This document shows, piece after piece, positions 1-13,417 of a stretch of 64,000 bases of DNA. The notes beneath the pieces were generated by a model. It saw nothing but the letters and a program-made list of their open reading frames with translations, was not told the DNA's origin and did no database searches. The position numbers and the translations under genes were made by a program. The DNA lies in NCBI GenBank assembly GCA_004794785.1, contig SJOL01006495.1:433680-497679 (forward strand), written 5' to 3'. The DNA is from Opisthorchis felineus. Taxonomy: Eukaryota > Platyhelminthes > Trematoda > Opisthorchiida > Opisthorchiidae. How positions within the stretch are numbered: position 1 is the first letter of the stretch; each line of letters begins with the position of its first letter.

Positions 1-3000
1 TTCAAAAGAACGTTGTCTGTGTTCCATTTTGTAGAATTATGCACAAATTCTGCACAGGTGAATGAATACCGAGGTATGGATCTCAGATCAATAACTGATA
101 TTCTGCTAACAATTATTGGCCACCTCATTACACACATAATGGACTCATGTCACAATCATCCCATTGGGTGTGTACGATTTGGGGACACAAATGAGTCCGT
201 TTCGTATTCTGTCGTACTTTCTGATACCAAGTTTTCCCGTAGATACTCGTGGCTAGCCCCCAAGTACAAGCTCCAATTACAAGTACAGATCTAAGAGATT
301 GCGAACACAACTTTGAATGGACTACAGAAATCTTTATTTTACTTCAACCTGGGACGAACGCTGCGACCGTTAATAGCTGGACTTGAACAATCGTAATTTG
401 TATCTTCTTGTACTAGAATTCGTGTATTAGGGTCCCATAAGTCATTGGATATTCCGTACTCTAATTGAATATGTGTATGGTACACTTCCCACTGAATATT
501 AAATTCAGCTAATGGGCCAACAAGTGTGACAAATTTAGGGTCACTGCACCTCATTATATAAGGACAGTAAGGAAAACTTAATGGTTAAAATATTATTCAC
601 CATTGACACAACGTTACACCCTGTGTTAAGGATACCACATAGGATGATCCTGATTATTTATCATTCTATGTAAGAAACATCCAGTATATGGCTGAGGTGG
701 CAAACATTTCGACGGTAAATGGGACGAAGTACCTCAGGAAAGCAGTCGACTTAGATGAGAGATGTAAGGAAAAACTCCAACAATATTGGGTTCAGCAAGG
801 TGGTCCGCACCCAAGTACGATTATGTAGCAGACATGGAATTACGGTAGAGCTGATTACAAAAAAAGTACTAAGAATGTTGAACGGGAAGGATAGATGAAC
901 CAGGTCAACATTTTCCTGCTGTTCACGGTAGCTCAGGTGCAAACGGGGAGCTTCATGAATGTATACTAACGTACGTATCAAAGTGATGTTTCACGGATAG
1001 GGGGTGGACAGTTGTACCAGTTTTATCTACTATCAGGGAATAGGAACGCGTTGACGGCATTCCGTACCACCTGAATCATCGTCACCTGCACCAGATTTTC
1101 AAATTATTACCAGCAAGCAGCTCCGAGCACTTGAGAAGCAAGTATAGGATGGTCAAAAGTGTGTCCCTTTACATTAAAGACACATGTGGGGTACAGTACC
1201 TACACTGTCCTCAAAAGATGCAGCATCTAGCATTAAGGTTGCTAAAGTAATTCCAACAATATAGCTAGAAGATAAACAGATTTTTAATTTTAGAGGTAAC
1301 AGCTGGATGAGGGAAAGATTCCCAACGCATCCTACACGAATCAAGAAACAGTAGTACAGAGTGAACTTGCGCATTCTAATAATGAGAGGCTTTCTTCTAG
1401 CAAGAACTCCATATATCTTCACCCAAAATGAGTAGCGAAAGCAATGTAAAACGGTTTGTGTGATTATCATGTTTCTACGTAAATGACCACTGAAAAATAA
1501 GACGGCTTCATAATGTGCAGACGCCGCTTGCGGTCCACAAATTTCGAGCCAACATTAACGTTCTGAAGCTCCCTAGGCACATTTTTGAGAAGCACCGGAA
1601 TATTTCCCTAGTCGTTCATGATAGCCACATTGCAGCCGAAAGTCCGGTTGTGTAGTCCGTGAGACTGTAGGTTTGCCCAGTTAAAGGGCTGGGTAATTAT
1701 GTCCAGAAGCTTTTGGGTGGTGCACTGATATGCACTTACTTAACAAACGCCAGATTTTCAATTCTTTAACGATTTTCACATTCTCCGTTGTTCTAAGTGG
1801 TGGCGCCAATGTCCACTTGCGGTGTGTCACCATTGTCTCACCGATCATAGTGGTCAGAAAACAACATGGCTATGCAATCAATACACCAAAAAGCACGGCA
1901 ACGGACAACAAGAGCATCAGTTCCTTACTTTGAGAGAGAATGCTGGTAGCTAATTTTGTGTGGTTGACTCTTGATTGTTCTTTGAGCTAGGCGACCTGGC
2001 TGCAAGCGTTTCATCACCAACTGTCTTTGTGTGCGGCATCAGTACGGTGCGCAAGTGGCTGTGTTGAGCGGTGGCTTGCCTTTGTAATCCGGCTTTCAAT
2101 CATGCTTGATTGTCACACTCGGCGATTCTACTTGTCGGCCCGTGACGCATGCATCAACATCCAAGTAACAGATGGTAGCAAGCTGTTCATCTCTTGTTCC
2201 TGAGTGTGGCTCGAGTAGACTACGAATTTAAAACCTTCGAGTTCCAAGCTGGAGTCATTTCAACAGGTTTTTTTTCTTGGTTTGTTGGTTCAGTGCTCAG
2301 TTGCACTTCGGATTTCTGTCCGTGTCATATGTCCTTTGCACGAATGAATGCTTAGATCAGACCCATTTCAGATTTGTCGTTAAGTATGAAACTTTCAAAA
2401 ATTCTCTTGTTTAGTTAGGGCCTTTGATGTAAAGATTTCAACTATTTCGCAATTAGTTTTTTAGCCTCTGGTCTTGGTGTGTGACAGCTGTGGTCCCGAA
2501 GAGGCATCCAGTGACGGAGAATTTACTGACAGACGAAGAAAGAAACTTGAGGCAAAAACTCAATCTAAAAGAAGTTGCAAGATTCGGTGAAGTATATTGA
2601 GAAGAATACGGTATATCCCGAAAGCAGCAAGGAAAATGTACGAAAACGCTCTCGCAAAAACAGGCTGGGGTTTAAAACAATTCCAAAAGAGTTTGCTTGA
2701 GCAACGCTCTCTACAAGGCTGTTCGTGAAATAGTTTTCATGGTAAAACCGTGTTAGACTGTCAAAGTTACACCGCTTGTAGTGGGGCCTTCCATGATTGT
2801 GAGTTCTAAAATATGTTCCATTATCTCACTTGGTTTAGTAGTAACACTGATAGGCGTGTGGCTGCTGAACACGCTTTTCAAAAATATGAGTACCGACTGC
2901 TTCTTCCTAAGAGGTAGAATAGTGTCGCCATCTACCCTATTATTTGCTGTCGTGTTGTAAACTTTTCTCATTCCGACATGAGTCAACCTACTCATATAAT

Positions 3001-6000
3001 TCGTTTTCGAAGGCGGTTGAGGTAAGGGATTGTTCTGCAGTGGTAGACAAGTGAGCGGATAAGGACATCTCCTGGTACTGCGCCAACAGAAATTCAGAAC
3101 GGCCCTCTCAAGGACCAAAGAAATATTCTTGTTCTAATTTGCATGTGAGCATTAGGAAAAAATAAGTGGTTCATAAAAATCATGACATTACTTTGTTTTC
3201 TTCTCCATTTCGGGTTTAATCTTCTTCGATTCCTTTACGTTACTGTTGTTTTTTACTCTTCTGATAGGTGCAATGGAGAAGTAAACTGTAGAACCCATTG
3301 TCGTAACAAGGTTTGAATCGCATGGTGACTGCCTGTTATGCGTTAGACGGGGATGATTTGAGTGCTCTTGACATATATTGGCCCCTTACTGCGTGACATG
3401 TGTAACCCCCGATCAGTCCGTTGAACTATGCATAGCTGCTATCTGTTTGATGCTGTGTGATGGGTGTGTTCCTGCCCAGCTAGCTCTATCGCCATTTTAC
3501 TTTGTTTTGCAACCATTTAGCGAAAACAGGCTTTCGTTTGTATGAATCAATATCTGGCTTCACTAGAACCTGTTCTACACTTGCAACACAATAGTTTCAA
3601 GCAGTTTCTGGCCCGTGGCAGGAAAACCAGCAAACAGTGACCTGAATGATTAGAAATATCGTCTGGACCAGTTCACTAAGGCTCTCAATCGTTAGATGCA
3701 TCGATGCTACCTCCAAAAACAACGTCAAAAGGGGTCGTACCTTTTTCTACAAACGCTGGGAATGACGAACGAACAAGTAGGGGGTATTGAACAGTTCCGC
3801 AAAGGTGACGTAGGATTCCGGTGGGGAGCCAGGTGGTTTCACTATTTACGCCAGACAAAAACCTTGTTTTTATTTCAGAACCATTGCAAAAGCGTCCTGG
3901 AACAAGATATTTATTCCGCCTGTAGAACCTGTGATTCTTGAGGACCCTTGGTTTGCGGTTATCGTTCCACTCTTGAGTGAACTGCTTAATTTGTCCTGTT
4001 CTTTTTTTCCTTTGGCATCGGGAAATTTTCAACACAAATTGTTTGATCCAAAAGGTTGCCTTATTACATCTGTCGCCTTCATTGTTTCGTCTGCGTAGCT
4101 ACCCATCGCTTTATTGATGCCATGTATTCTTGTATTTTCGCCCGTTTGCCAAACAAGTCACACCTCCGGGTTGGCTTCAATTTTAGCACCGTATCAGACT
4201 TCGTTCACCAAGTATCTTCTGGCGTTGATACTAACTTGCTAGTCGTGGTCATTTTGACTGTGCGGTATCTCAAAGTTTGCTGCACAAGTAGAATCCATAA
4301 TCGAGACAAAGGTCTTTCAAAGACAAGGTCAAGACAAAGGTCATTCATTTTTTGGTAGCTTGACCCAGCTTGCCTGAATCAAATCAAAACGCACTCTATC
4401 CTCAATTCTGCACCCCCTGTTAGCACTCTTAATAAAAAAAGACGGATACAGTAGGCAAACAATAAACAAAATTAATGGACAGATCCCAAATGGTTCGTCT
4501 GTATTTATAAGCCAAAAATTGTGTACGAAGGACGTTGCCGGCAGTAAGAAAGACAGAAGTGTGCTCAGCAATGCACTGAACCCCAACAAACCAGTAAATG
4601 ACAAGACGGACAGAAAACAAAAGTGGTAGAGTGGTAGCAGCACACAAAGCTATCGGCACATCACTACGGTAACGCCGATGGTACGCTTCTAGAAGCAGGC
4701 CTAAAGGCTAAAACGGTCTGTCCAACTCATGACCTGAGTTTAAGTATGGACGATGAAGTGAAACCAACAGTGAAGGAAGCATGCACAATAGAAATGAAGG
4801 CAATAAAAATAATGAACCAATGGGAACAGTAAGAGAGCGTCTTGAGAGGATTTTCCGTCTGCACATGGTCCATCAGCAGTAAGCTTGGATTTGTTTCAGC
4901 TTGACTTAATGTCGTTACGCCTCATGGTTATACTTCCACTATGTGATAGTGTGGATACAAAGGCATTTGGTATCCTCTTAGCAAACGTTATATTTCTTAA
5001 TATCCTGAAGAGCCTGGCACCGTGAGAGTCAGCCATTTCTAAGAATTCAGACATTACGTCAATTCAGTCAAAAAAGACGTGTTCGTACGGTAAGTTCATT
5101 GAAAGTAAGGAGCTCAGGGCGAGCTACCTGGTGTTCGGCTAGATCTTCGCTCAAGCCACTCGGAAGCTGCTTCTTAGACTTCCGGCGCACCCGGCTTTAC
5201 TCGTTACACTCTTTCAGTATCACCGGACTGTCAAAACCCCAAGGCAGGCTGCATGGCATGCTGCTTTTTAGCTCTGCACCTAGAAGAGGTGGTTTCACTG
5301 GCTTCCTGAGTTGTGCACCATATACTCTTCCCTATACGTTCCTCATGGCTAGCATGGAAGACCCTTTTGGAATCCATCAGTGTGATGTGTTTTGTACCAC
5401 TGAACGCCGGTTAGTTTCTTGTTTCAGTGGGTTGTAAGTCTTTTTTCCTTCCATTGCGACCAACCAGAACAATAAGCTAATGCTGAGAACAGAGTTCAAA
5501 CCTTTGAGCTGGCGGTTGGTGGCGGTCAAAGTGAACCGGGGGCATGAGCACATGCCTATGCACTTGTAAGCATGCGGAGAACTTTCCAAGTCCAACCATG
5601 TCGTGATATTTCTATCTTATGTGTACAATATGGGCTTTGTTATCCGTTGTGCATGTACCGCGTGGTGTATCGGTCCAACTTCCTAAAACAGAGTGAACCT
5701 GATCACATCTGAAATTCTGTGACCATCAGAGGGTAATTTAACGATTGATTGGCCGTGGCACCGCCCATCGCTGTGCAAGCATCACGAGCCGATTAGAAGT
5801 CGCTTGCATTTTTGCAAAGCATACAGCAACAATCTGGTATAACCACAACTCAGAGGCACGACAGCCGAATGCACGGTCAAAATAACAGGGTGGTTCCATA
5901 TATCTGGGGGAACGGAGTGCATAGGGACCCGAAACAGCGCGCACACACGATGAAGTTGACAGACGGCGTGCAGCTGTATGAATTCTACAACGAGTTTGCG

Positions 6001-9000
6001 AATGTCAGTCATATTTCGGTACCGAATGATCCGTCAGGGAATTTTGGATGAATAAACTAAAGAAGTTTACCAAATTGATAGTAACGTGGTGTATGTGTGA
6101 CGTTTGTGCCAAAATACTTTCCTACGAGAACCAAAATTGGGGTGTTCCAAGAGTTTCTTGTGGCACCAAACGGAGTTCATTGCTTTAAAACAGTAGAATT
6201 TCCACGGGATTGCGTGGCATTATAATGGATCCACATGCAAAGGGTTTTAGGCTGGAATTCTCAACTCTTTAGATAAGGTGTTGTTTAGTGTATTTCGAGG
6301 TCCTCAGATTCGAGACCACTAAATTTATTTGTTTACGGCCGAAATAAAATAAAAATATGGCTGCAGCAACAAGAAATACCTGCTGGATGAGTGCTTCAGA
6401 CACTATCAGTCAGAGCGCTAATTCAGACGTTGATAATTATTTACCGTAAACTCGACGGTTTGCTCTTCAGTTCAAAATAGTCGACCGGCACACGGCACGC
6501 GTCATGGCATAAAACATGGTGTCAGATGTAGCATTTAAAAAGCAGCTTGCTGATTTTACTCTGAGGCTGAGATTGGGTGAGGTATTTGAGAGCGTAAAAC
6601 TCCGTCTAGTGTTGGCAGATTGCTTCACTATTCCACGCCCCCAGTGATGCGACTGCATGGTAGTATATCATGTTACGAACTGACAGCTGCCATTTGTTAG
6701 GTCGAAACTTAGTGCGCTTCGTTTGTCTATCGCGAGCACATCCAAGGACATGTGAAAGCAATGGGGCATTAGCAGACGGAAAACAAAATGCATGCGTAAG
6801 TTGATCAAGTTGAGTGCCATCCCCTAGGTGCTTGGTCCAGGGGATTTAAACTAGTCATCGTCCTAGACTACTTTTAGCAAGTAGCTCTTTAGCATCACAT
6901 TTCTACGTGCTGCACCAGCGAATGCATCACCCCGGACGTGACATACTCTTCTTCAGAGGACTTTGCCGCATGCATAGATGAGGGTACAAAAACAATCCTA
7001 GACTGTCCCACCAATCCCAGGTCCCAGAAAACCCAACTCTCCCAGAAGTAAACTAGCAACCAAAAAAGGCCCGGTGAATTCTCACAGTGACTTCCAATAT
7101 AACGAACTTCTTGAACGCGACGCGCCAGAGGCCCCGTACAGCGCAAATTGGGTTTCTACTTTTTGAGAAATGACTGGCCCGTTCTGATAAGAACTGGAAC
7201 CCAGTACCATTCTAGGTATTAGGTTAGTGTGAGATGCGGCGCGGGTGAAATTCAGACTTACGCTCGCCAAGCAGTACTGATTCAGTGACCCAGTTCAGTG
7301 ATGTCTATTAGGAAGTCAGGTAATACAACCGTTTAAAGGGTGTACAGCATTACCATGTCTTGCAGACTTGGACTTGGCGCCGCATGAGTGGGAAACTGGC
7401 GGCACATCTATCTAATATTGCTGACTTTGTTGGGCAGTCTAGTGACCTTCTCAAGGCCGTGACACCCCGGGATAACTGGGAAGAATCACACAGCCACTTC
7501 GCCATACAAACCAGTTTTGGATTCCCGACAGTTTATCGGGAGAACACCTGCTAATGCGGTCCAACGCCATCTCCCAGAATGCAGAATCTATTGGAACATA
7601 TCTCGGAATGAAAAGATTGGCTTGAGAAGTGTCTCCGAAAAGGTGTGAAAAAAAACGGAAAAACAGCCTTCTTTAACCTCTTCTAACAACGTAAAATTTA
7701 CCTGCCAGCGGCACTTTACAGCTTAATCAGACTATTTCTTCACACTGCTACGAGACCTGGGCACCCAGACCGAGTGTGCACTTGGAAGGGCGCTGAACGT
7801 GCAGTGTTGGTCAGGCAGACTCCGTCATGCACGACCTACCTGCAGCTTTCAGCGGTCCTCACCTTCGTCCAGCTTTCACTTGCATGTATAGAAGCAAACA
7901 AGCCTAGCTGCAAGTCATTCCCATGTCCTTCTAAGTCCTGATTACTTCAGCCCCTGCCTGTGCCCACTGTACCATGCAGTCAGATTTATCGTGTGTTTGC
8001 CGGGAAGCTGAGTGTAGTTGCGTGCAGTCAGTGGATACAGTGGCCCCCGCGGATAAAGGAAAAGGCCTAACAACGATGTTTCACCTGCGTTATGACTGGC
8101 AGCTATTACGCAAATATGCTTATACGATAAACCATCTTGCACGTTGTCCAAATTTTAACGTGATCAACCTTACGTGAACGCAGTGGTTATATCAACTGCT
8201 TATCCTTTCTGTCGAAGAGTATCAGACCTTTTCAACCGCACACTAATTACCCATCTCGTCATCATCAACGTGACTGTGTCGCAAACCTTTGATGCGGGAT
8301 CGCCAAATATCTGCCTGCGTGTTCTTCAACCGCGCAGAACGCGTGAAAATTGGAAAAAGGTGCTCGGGCGTGCCGTTGAGATTTTCCATGTGACCGGCCA
8401 TCCACTGTACATTCAACGAAGTGACATTCGATGTTATTCAATCAGGAGAACGTGAAATAGGTTGAAATGAGGTTGCAGATCTCCCGAAATCCGTTCTATC
8501 GAGGAAAGCTCCTGCTCAGGTAATCAACCCGGAAGCATTTTTGCCTGTCAGCCCCTCTTACCTGTTTGAGAATTTCGCTCGTCTTTCGGGCTGCGGGACC
8601 TGTCTAGACTTGTCCAGTCCCTATTCACCATCATATGCCCAAGTCAATTGGAGCCAAAAAGGGGGTTTTGTGAGTAAGGTCAACTAGATGGAAGCAGTCC
8701 GATATCTACGCCGCAAACAATGTTCAGAGGATACAAAATGCATCGACATACAGGTTGCAATTTGGCCAAGATTATTGTCCAAGCAGTTTAAAAAAATCAA
8801 AGGCCTTGGGACAGCCCAGTACCCCTAACACAGTCTGCTACGGGTGGTCAACCATCACGAAGCGACAGCAAGATTGATTCAGCTCGGAGCTTCACTACCT
8901 GAAGAGGTGCTCAAATCATTAGTAACACAACGAATTTTCCTGGATATTGGTTAAATCCTCAAAAAACTTTTATCTCAAAGCACTTCGTGCCTGACCATCA

Positions 9001-11083
9001 GGTTTGTCCAGGCACAAACACTTCCACCCAAAATACCAACATCCAAGACAGAGTTATCTTCCTGGATATCTCCGAGTCCATGATTTCGGGCCAGTAGGCT
9101 GAGGGGACGCGCGATTATGGGTCATGGGATCATCTGCAATTCCTGGCTCTCTGATTTCCAGGTCAAACTCGGATATGGGGCAGACGCCGTCCCAAGTCCA
9201 GGGACTTCTGAGAATCTCTACGGAACCAGTCCTTCTCAGCAAATAGGATATTCCCTCTAACTTCAACGCAATACTTACCTAGAACCATAAGGTAGGTAGC
9301 CACCCATAGAACCCCGCACCCAAAAGGGCGAAATACAAATCAAGAGAGCTTATCAGGTTTCATTTAATGTGTTTAAACCCACAAACTATCGAGAACTTGT
9401 GTCTTCTTGCGCAGTATCCTTGAGTATCAAAAGAAACCCAGGAAAACCAGTAGCCCCCCCAAAAGCGCTGGAAGCCTACCGGTTGATCCGCCTTTGCGAC
9501 GATCATGTTGCAAAAAACGGGCCAATCATGCGACACCGTGCATACCCAGGAGATGAGCCGCATAAGTGTCGCAATCTCGCCTATCGTGCTGTATGCCTCC
9601 GAAGTATGTAGCTAAAACCAACACGCATCCATAAGGCTACTCACTTAAACACTGCGGTTCCTCCGGAAGTTGTTGTCGTCGGTCGTGGGGATTCACAGCT
9701 CCCGCATCAAAAGTGAACAGGAGAACGCGTCGCGCTCCAAAGATGGCGGCTTGTACATCTACCCACCTGATTCAGCCTACCAGAGCGGGCAGCCTTCAGC
9801 GAGGAAGCCATTGTTGGCTTCTTATATGGGTCACCTGGAAACCCCCTGGCCATTGGCATTTTGCTGCAGAAATCCCCTTAATAGCTTGCAGGGGAAGAAT
9901 TTCAGTAATCACTGAACACTGAACCCAACACTACACCACACAACCTTGACATACCCAACCATTAAGAAGTAGGACTACAGGGCCACTTGCCCTGAGAAGA
10001 TATCAAGTCTGGCAGTGACGCAAAATTCTCAGGCAGTGAGTGATATATCTATCACCCCCGCGAGGATCAAATGCTTGAGTTTTAACAGGGCTCTCTTGCT
10101 CACTTCTGTTGTACCACATTTGCCCTGTAACTTTTGAATCATATTGGTACAAAGTAATCATGCCTGGTTATCCTGGCGATTGCCTTTCCGAGTGCATCTA
10201 ACCTCTAAATGATTGTGTCCTTCCAATCGACGATGAGGCACTTACAGTCCACTTACCGGGGTTAAGGCCAAGCCAGCAACAAGGCGCCGGTCCCGAGCTG
10301 TTCACAATTGGGAACGTTGTCCAACGTGATAAAAAGCCACCAACCAGTTACGCTCGTTGAAACATGCTATGTATGGTACACATACGAAACTAGTACCTTT
10401 GAAGGTTCATATCAGTGTATACACCTTAGTGGGAGCGAGCAAAGCACAAAGAACGGTGGGAACCGGTCTCAGCAAGCTAGCATTCTAGAAGAGAAAAGCA
10501 CGTGAGATTTTCAACTTCTGGGAAGGATTAGAAAAGCTTCTCGAGGGGCGCTGGCTGTTTTCTGTGACATAACAACGTAGGCTCGCGTTAGCCCAAATGA
10601 ATCAGCTAATGTCCACATTTCCGTCTTATTCTCCACGGTTTCCGCCACTCATTCCAGAAGCATATATTTGTTTCCTAATCACAGTTGCAATGGCTTTTCT
10701 ATGACAATGACTGAAAGTAAAATAACCCCTTTCGACCTGAACCCTCTTAGCGTCAAAAATGGACCTCCAAAAGCAAAATGACATTTGAACCCAACCGCGG
10801 TCCAGAATAATCCAACTCGGTCGCAATTCAGGCTCTCTTCGAGCTGGGAGCAGACTGAAGACGCTGTCACATAGACCGACAACACTCCTTCCGTGGCGAC
10901 AAAGGCAGAGGAGATAACCTTTGAAGAAACCACGTCACCCATCTTTATACTCCAGATAAGGCAGAACAAAGAAACACAGCTCGCTTGGGGCCTTACTGCG
11001 CGGCTAACTAGGTGTCCGTTGTGTGAGACTGGACTGTTCTAGCCAACTACAACATCCGCATCGGGGAAACATATTTAGATATT
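1..11083. other. No gene recognised; AT-rich intergenic or 5'-flanking DNA
   Basis: No protein family, RNA gene or well-preserved transposon could be recognised in this stretch on either strand. The longest open frames are about 90-120 codons (for example 2753-3118 and 3685-4035 on the minus strand, 5099-5437 on the plus strand). They show no family motif, no convincing splice signals and no composition typical of a protein. A short segment near 10,262-10,300 vaguely resembles the tail of the foldback repeat seen at 47.2-47.8 kb, ending in a CCCGAGCTGTTC-like string, but it is too diverged to annotate. Distant 5' exons or the promoter of the ARNT gene could lie here and would not be visible without transcript data. 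Confidence 0.5.
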
Positions 11084-11617
11084 TTGGGAAGGTTAGGCAC
11101 ATTTGGTCATTGCATTCTTTTAGTAAAACTGCTCTACCCAGCTGACAAAGAACTTGTCATCCGGTGGTTCCAAAACGGCGCAAAAAGGCCTGTGCATGAT
11201 CTCCGTATTAACAACGGACCAGAAGACATCATGAAGATAGATAACAAAAAGGATTTGGGTATCTGGCTCTCTTCAAACATGTCCTTCTCACTGCACCATG
11301 AGAAATCGGCCAAAAAGGCTTTCGCCGTTCTACGGATGATTAGGCGCACCTTGCCCCGTATTACTCGCATGGACTTTCAAATACTCTATGGGGCCTACGT
11401 CAGACCGCTTCTTGAATACTCCAACCAAGTTGTTTACTTGGGGAGCACGAAGGACGTTACCCTCACTGAGCTTGTCCAGCGAGCTGCTACGAAAATGGTT
11501 GCCAGCCTTAAATACGTAGACTACGAAATTCGTCTCACGGCGCTTGACCTCTTTCCCCTCGAGTGTCGCCGCCTCCAAGGAGACGTAATTCTTACTTATG
11601 CCCTGTTTGATCCTTAG
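11084..11617 (+). mobile_element. CR1/Jockey-type non-LTR retrotransposon, C-terminal reverse transcriptase fragment
   Basis: An open frame of 177 codons matches the region after the catalytic core of CR1-clade reverse transcriptases. Telling strings are [20 protein letters not shown], then [48 protein letters not shown] and [20 protein letters not shown]. This 'DLG...S...YVRPLLEY...QRRATK...L..RR.RGD.I..YK' order is characteristic of CR1. The catalytic YxDD block and the endonuclease are absent, so it is a 5'-truncated copy, as is usual for non-LTR insertions. The frame is open over the whole fragment, suggesting it is not very old. It lies on the same strand as ARNT, about 1.7 kb upstream of the first recognised ARNT exon. 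Confidence 0.8.
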
Positions 11618-13234
11618 ATCCCCTCTTACAACCTACGTAGATGACTTGGATATATGATAGAAAGTCCGCCATACTGAAGTAGTTCTAGCTTCACAGATGT
11701 GCCTTGGCAAAACACAAAAAGCACCGTTTACATGGCTTTATGTAAACGGGGGCAAACCCAGTCACAAATCAATCTAGCTGAGCACTGTCCATAGCTAACG
11801 AGCGGAGAAAAATATATGACAGCCCATGTCATCGCTAATATGGGCCTGTAACACAGAATCAAACCACTGATAAAAATAAAGACGACGGAGGACTTAGGTC
11901 CACCAAAAGATGAAGCGGTCTTGATGAGGACAAAAGATTACAAGCCTTCCATTTCAGTGTTATAATTCGATTAGGGGATACATTTCCTTTGTCTACAGTT
12001 CGTTTGAATGGCTGTAGTTCGGTGTGCCTGGAAGGGTACACTTGGCCGCAGTAGTGTTGTCTCTTTCACATTTAGGAGTCCGTTGGAGCGCGGAGGATTC
12101 GGGTCGCGGGGCGTCGACCTCCAATAATTCTTGGCTGTGCTGTTTAGGAGCTGCTCAAGCCACTTGAGTTCCCAACTGCTTTTACTGGCGAGGATTCTTG
12201 TTTGCCCATCTCCCGCTTGCGGAAGAGTAGTAGAATGTCGGAGTTATCATATTTTCCCGAAATATCTGGCGCCTCTATTCCACATTTTGAGAGAAGCTTG
12301 AAAGTCCTGTTGCCCATATTCCCGCCGATACTCTTCTCGCCTTTTTATTTTCTTCAGCAGCTTAGTTTTGTTCTGGAGTTTGGAAGATCTAAGTTTTATT
12401 TGTGAGCGTTGCCTGTACATTCTTTTCACTTCTGCTTCTCCGTAGCGGACTGGGGTGTCGTTCAAACATAAGCCACGGTAGCAGTGATAACGCATTTGGA
12501 ACCTTCTCCTTGGATGTTGACGGTCTCAATACTCTCTTCTAGTACTCCAAATCATCCGGTTAGTTGCGGGCTTGTAGGATTCCGACCTGAAAATTGTCTT
12601 TCATAAAACAGGAAGAATTCTTCAGTCGTGGGCCGTGGTTAGCACCAATTTACTCCCGTTACCCAAAACAATAAAAATAGCAGGGAAGGCGCCGAATTGC
12701 AACTCATGGCTTAACCTCCCAGAAAGACAAAGCAAAGTCTCGAGCAACCTTCAGTAAATGCAGGTGGTGATTTGTATGCTCTTTTCCATGCTTGGAAATT
12801 TAGGGAGACGCATGGGGAATTTTATGAGATAAACCATAGGCTTAAGGGGCTCAAAGTGCGATTCCAAGTGTTACGAGGCGCGTATACGCGCATCGTCGCT
12901 TCAGTTGAAGGGGCAACACAACGTCTTGATTCGTATTCTTAAACAATGACTTTTAGCTTTTCAAAGTGTAGCCGGGTCCACGAAGTTTGACAAGAAACTC
13001 TGGAAACTCGTGAGTCCCGTGGATCCGGTGAACTGAATATGGTCGTTTTTCTTGCCAGACTGGAATAGGGGCGCTGCTTGTGAATTGTTTTTACCCGCTC
13101 TTCGCTTTTTATACTGGACTCTAATTTTATGCTGTGATATGCTCCAATGTGAGTTGACGATCGTCCGTGAATCCTAAGTGTACTTTATATCACTTATCGC
13201 TTTTTTATCTTAATTGACGCTACGTTCTCTCCAG
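11618..13234. other. Unassigned stretch upstream of the ARNT bHLH exons
   Basis: Nothing is firmly recognised. A minus-strand frame at 12,247-12,495 is strongly Lys/Arg-rich (it contains SKLQNKTKLLKKIKRREEYR) and could be a fragment of a basic nucleolar-type protein or chance. It is closed by stops at both ends and no good splice sites were seen. The segment 12,000-13,200 may contain 5' UTR or promoter sequence of ARNT, but no TATA box or initiator can be defended. Confidence 0.35.
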
Positions 13235-13290
13235 GGTGGATAATATAGCTTCGTCTGATTTTTCGCGGGATAGTGATGTTGGGAGTGACC
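13235..13290 (+). other. Candidate upstream ARNT exon (unproven)
   Basis: A pyrimidine-rich acceptor (ttctctccag) precedes 56 bases that read as an acidic, Ser-rich peptide ending SRDSDVGSD. A near-perfect donor GTGAGTAAGT follows. N-terminal segments of animal ARNT proteins just before the bHLH are acidic, so the content fits. However, this segment would end in phase 1, while the best acceptor before the next exon (13,362) needs phase 0. Either the true donor or acceptor differs, or this is not an exon. Confidence 0.3.
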
Positions 13291-13361
13291 GTGAGTAAGT
13301 ATACCTCTTGTACTAGTTTACCCATTACCTTATAAGTACACTGGAGATTTCCGGCTCCCAG

Positions 13362-13417
13362 CTTTCGCTGTCCAAGCGGGATGTGGCTGATCAGCAGGAC
13401 AAAGAGAGATATGCGAG
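13362..13417 (+). CDS. ARNT: ARNT exon 1 as recognised: N-terminal edge of bHLH
   Basis: It reads [18 protein letters not shown] and ends with the first two bases of an Arg codon; a donor GTAAGG follows. 'DKERYAR' matches the DKERFAR/DKERFAS string that precedes the basic region in vertebrate ARNT and fly tango. The 5' boundary (acceptor at ...ctcccag) is my choice from the open frame. The frame stays open further upstream, so the exon could start earlier, and no in-frame ATG was found. Confidence 0.65.

Noticed and set aside
2753..3118. Minus-strand frame of 121 codons
   Set aside because: Low-information composition and no recognisable domain; isolated in unassigned DNA.
3685..4035. Minus-strand frame of 116 codons with basic N-terminal half
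   Set aside because: No family motif, no splice context, and a plus-strand frame overlaps it. It could be chance or a decayed element; not annotated as a gene.
5099..5437. Plus-strand frame of 112 codons
   Set aside because: No motif, and Ser/Arg/Leu-rich composition typical of chance frames.
12247..12495. Lys/Arg-rich minus-strand frame
   Set aside because: It looks somewhat protein-like but is closed by a stop at each end, lacks convincing splice sites and could not be matched to a family.
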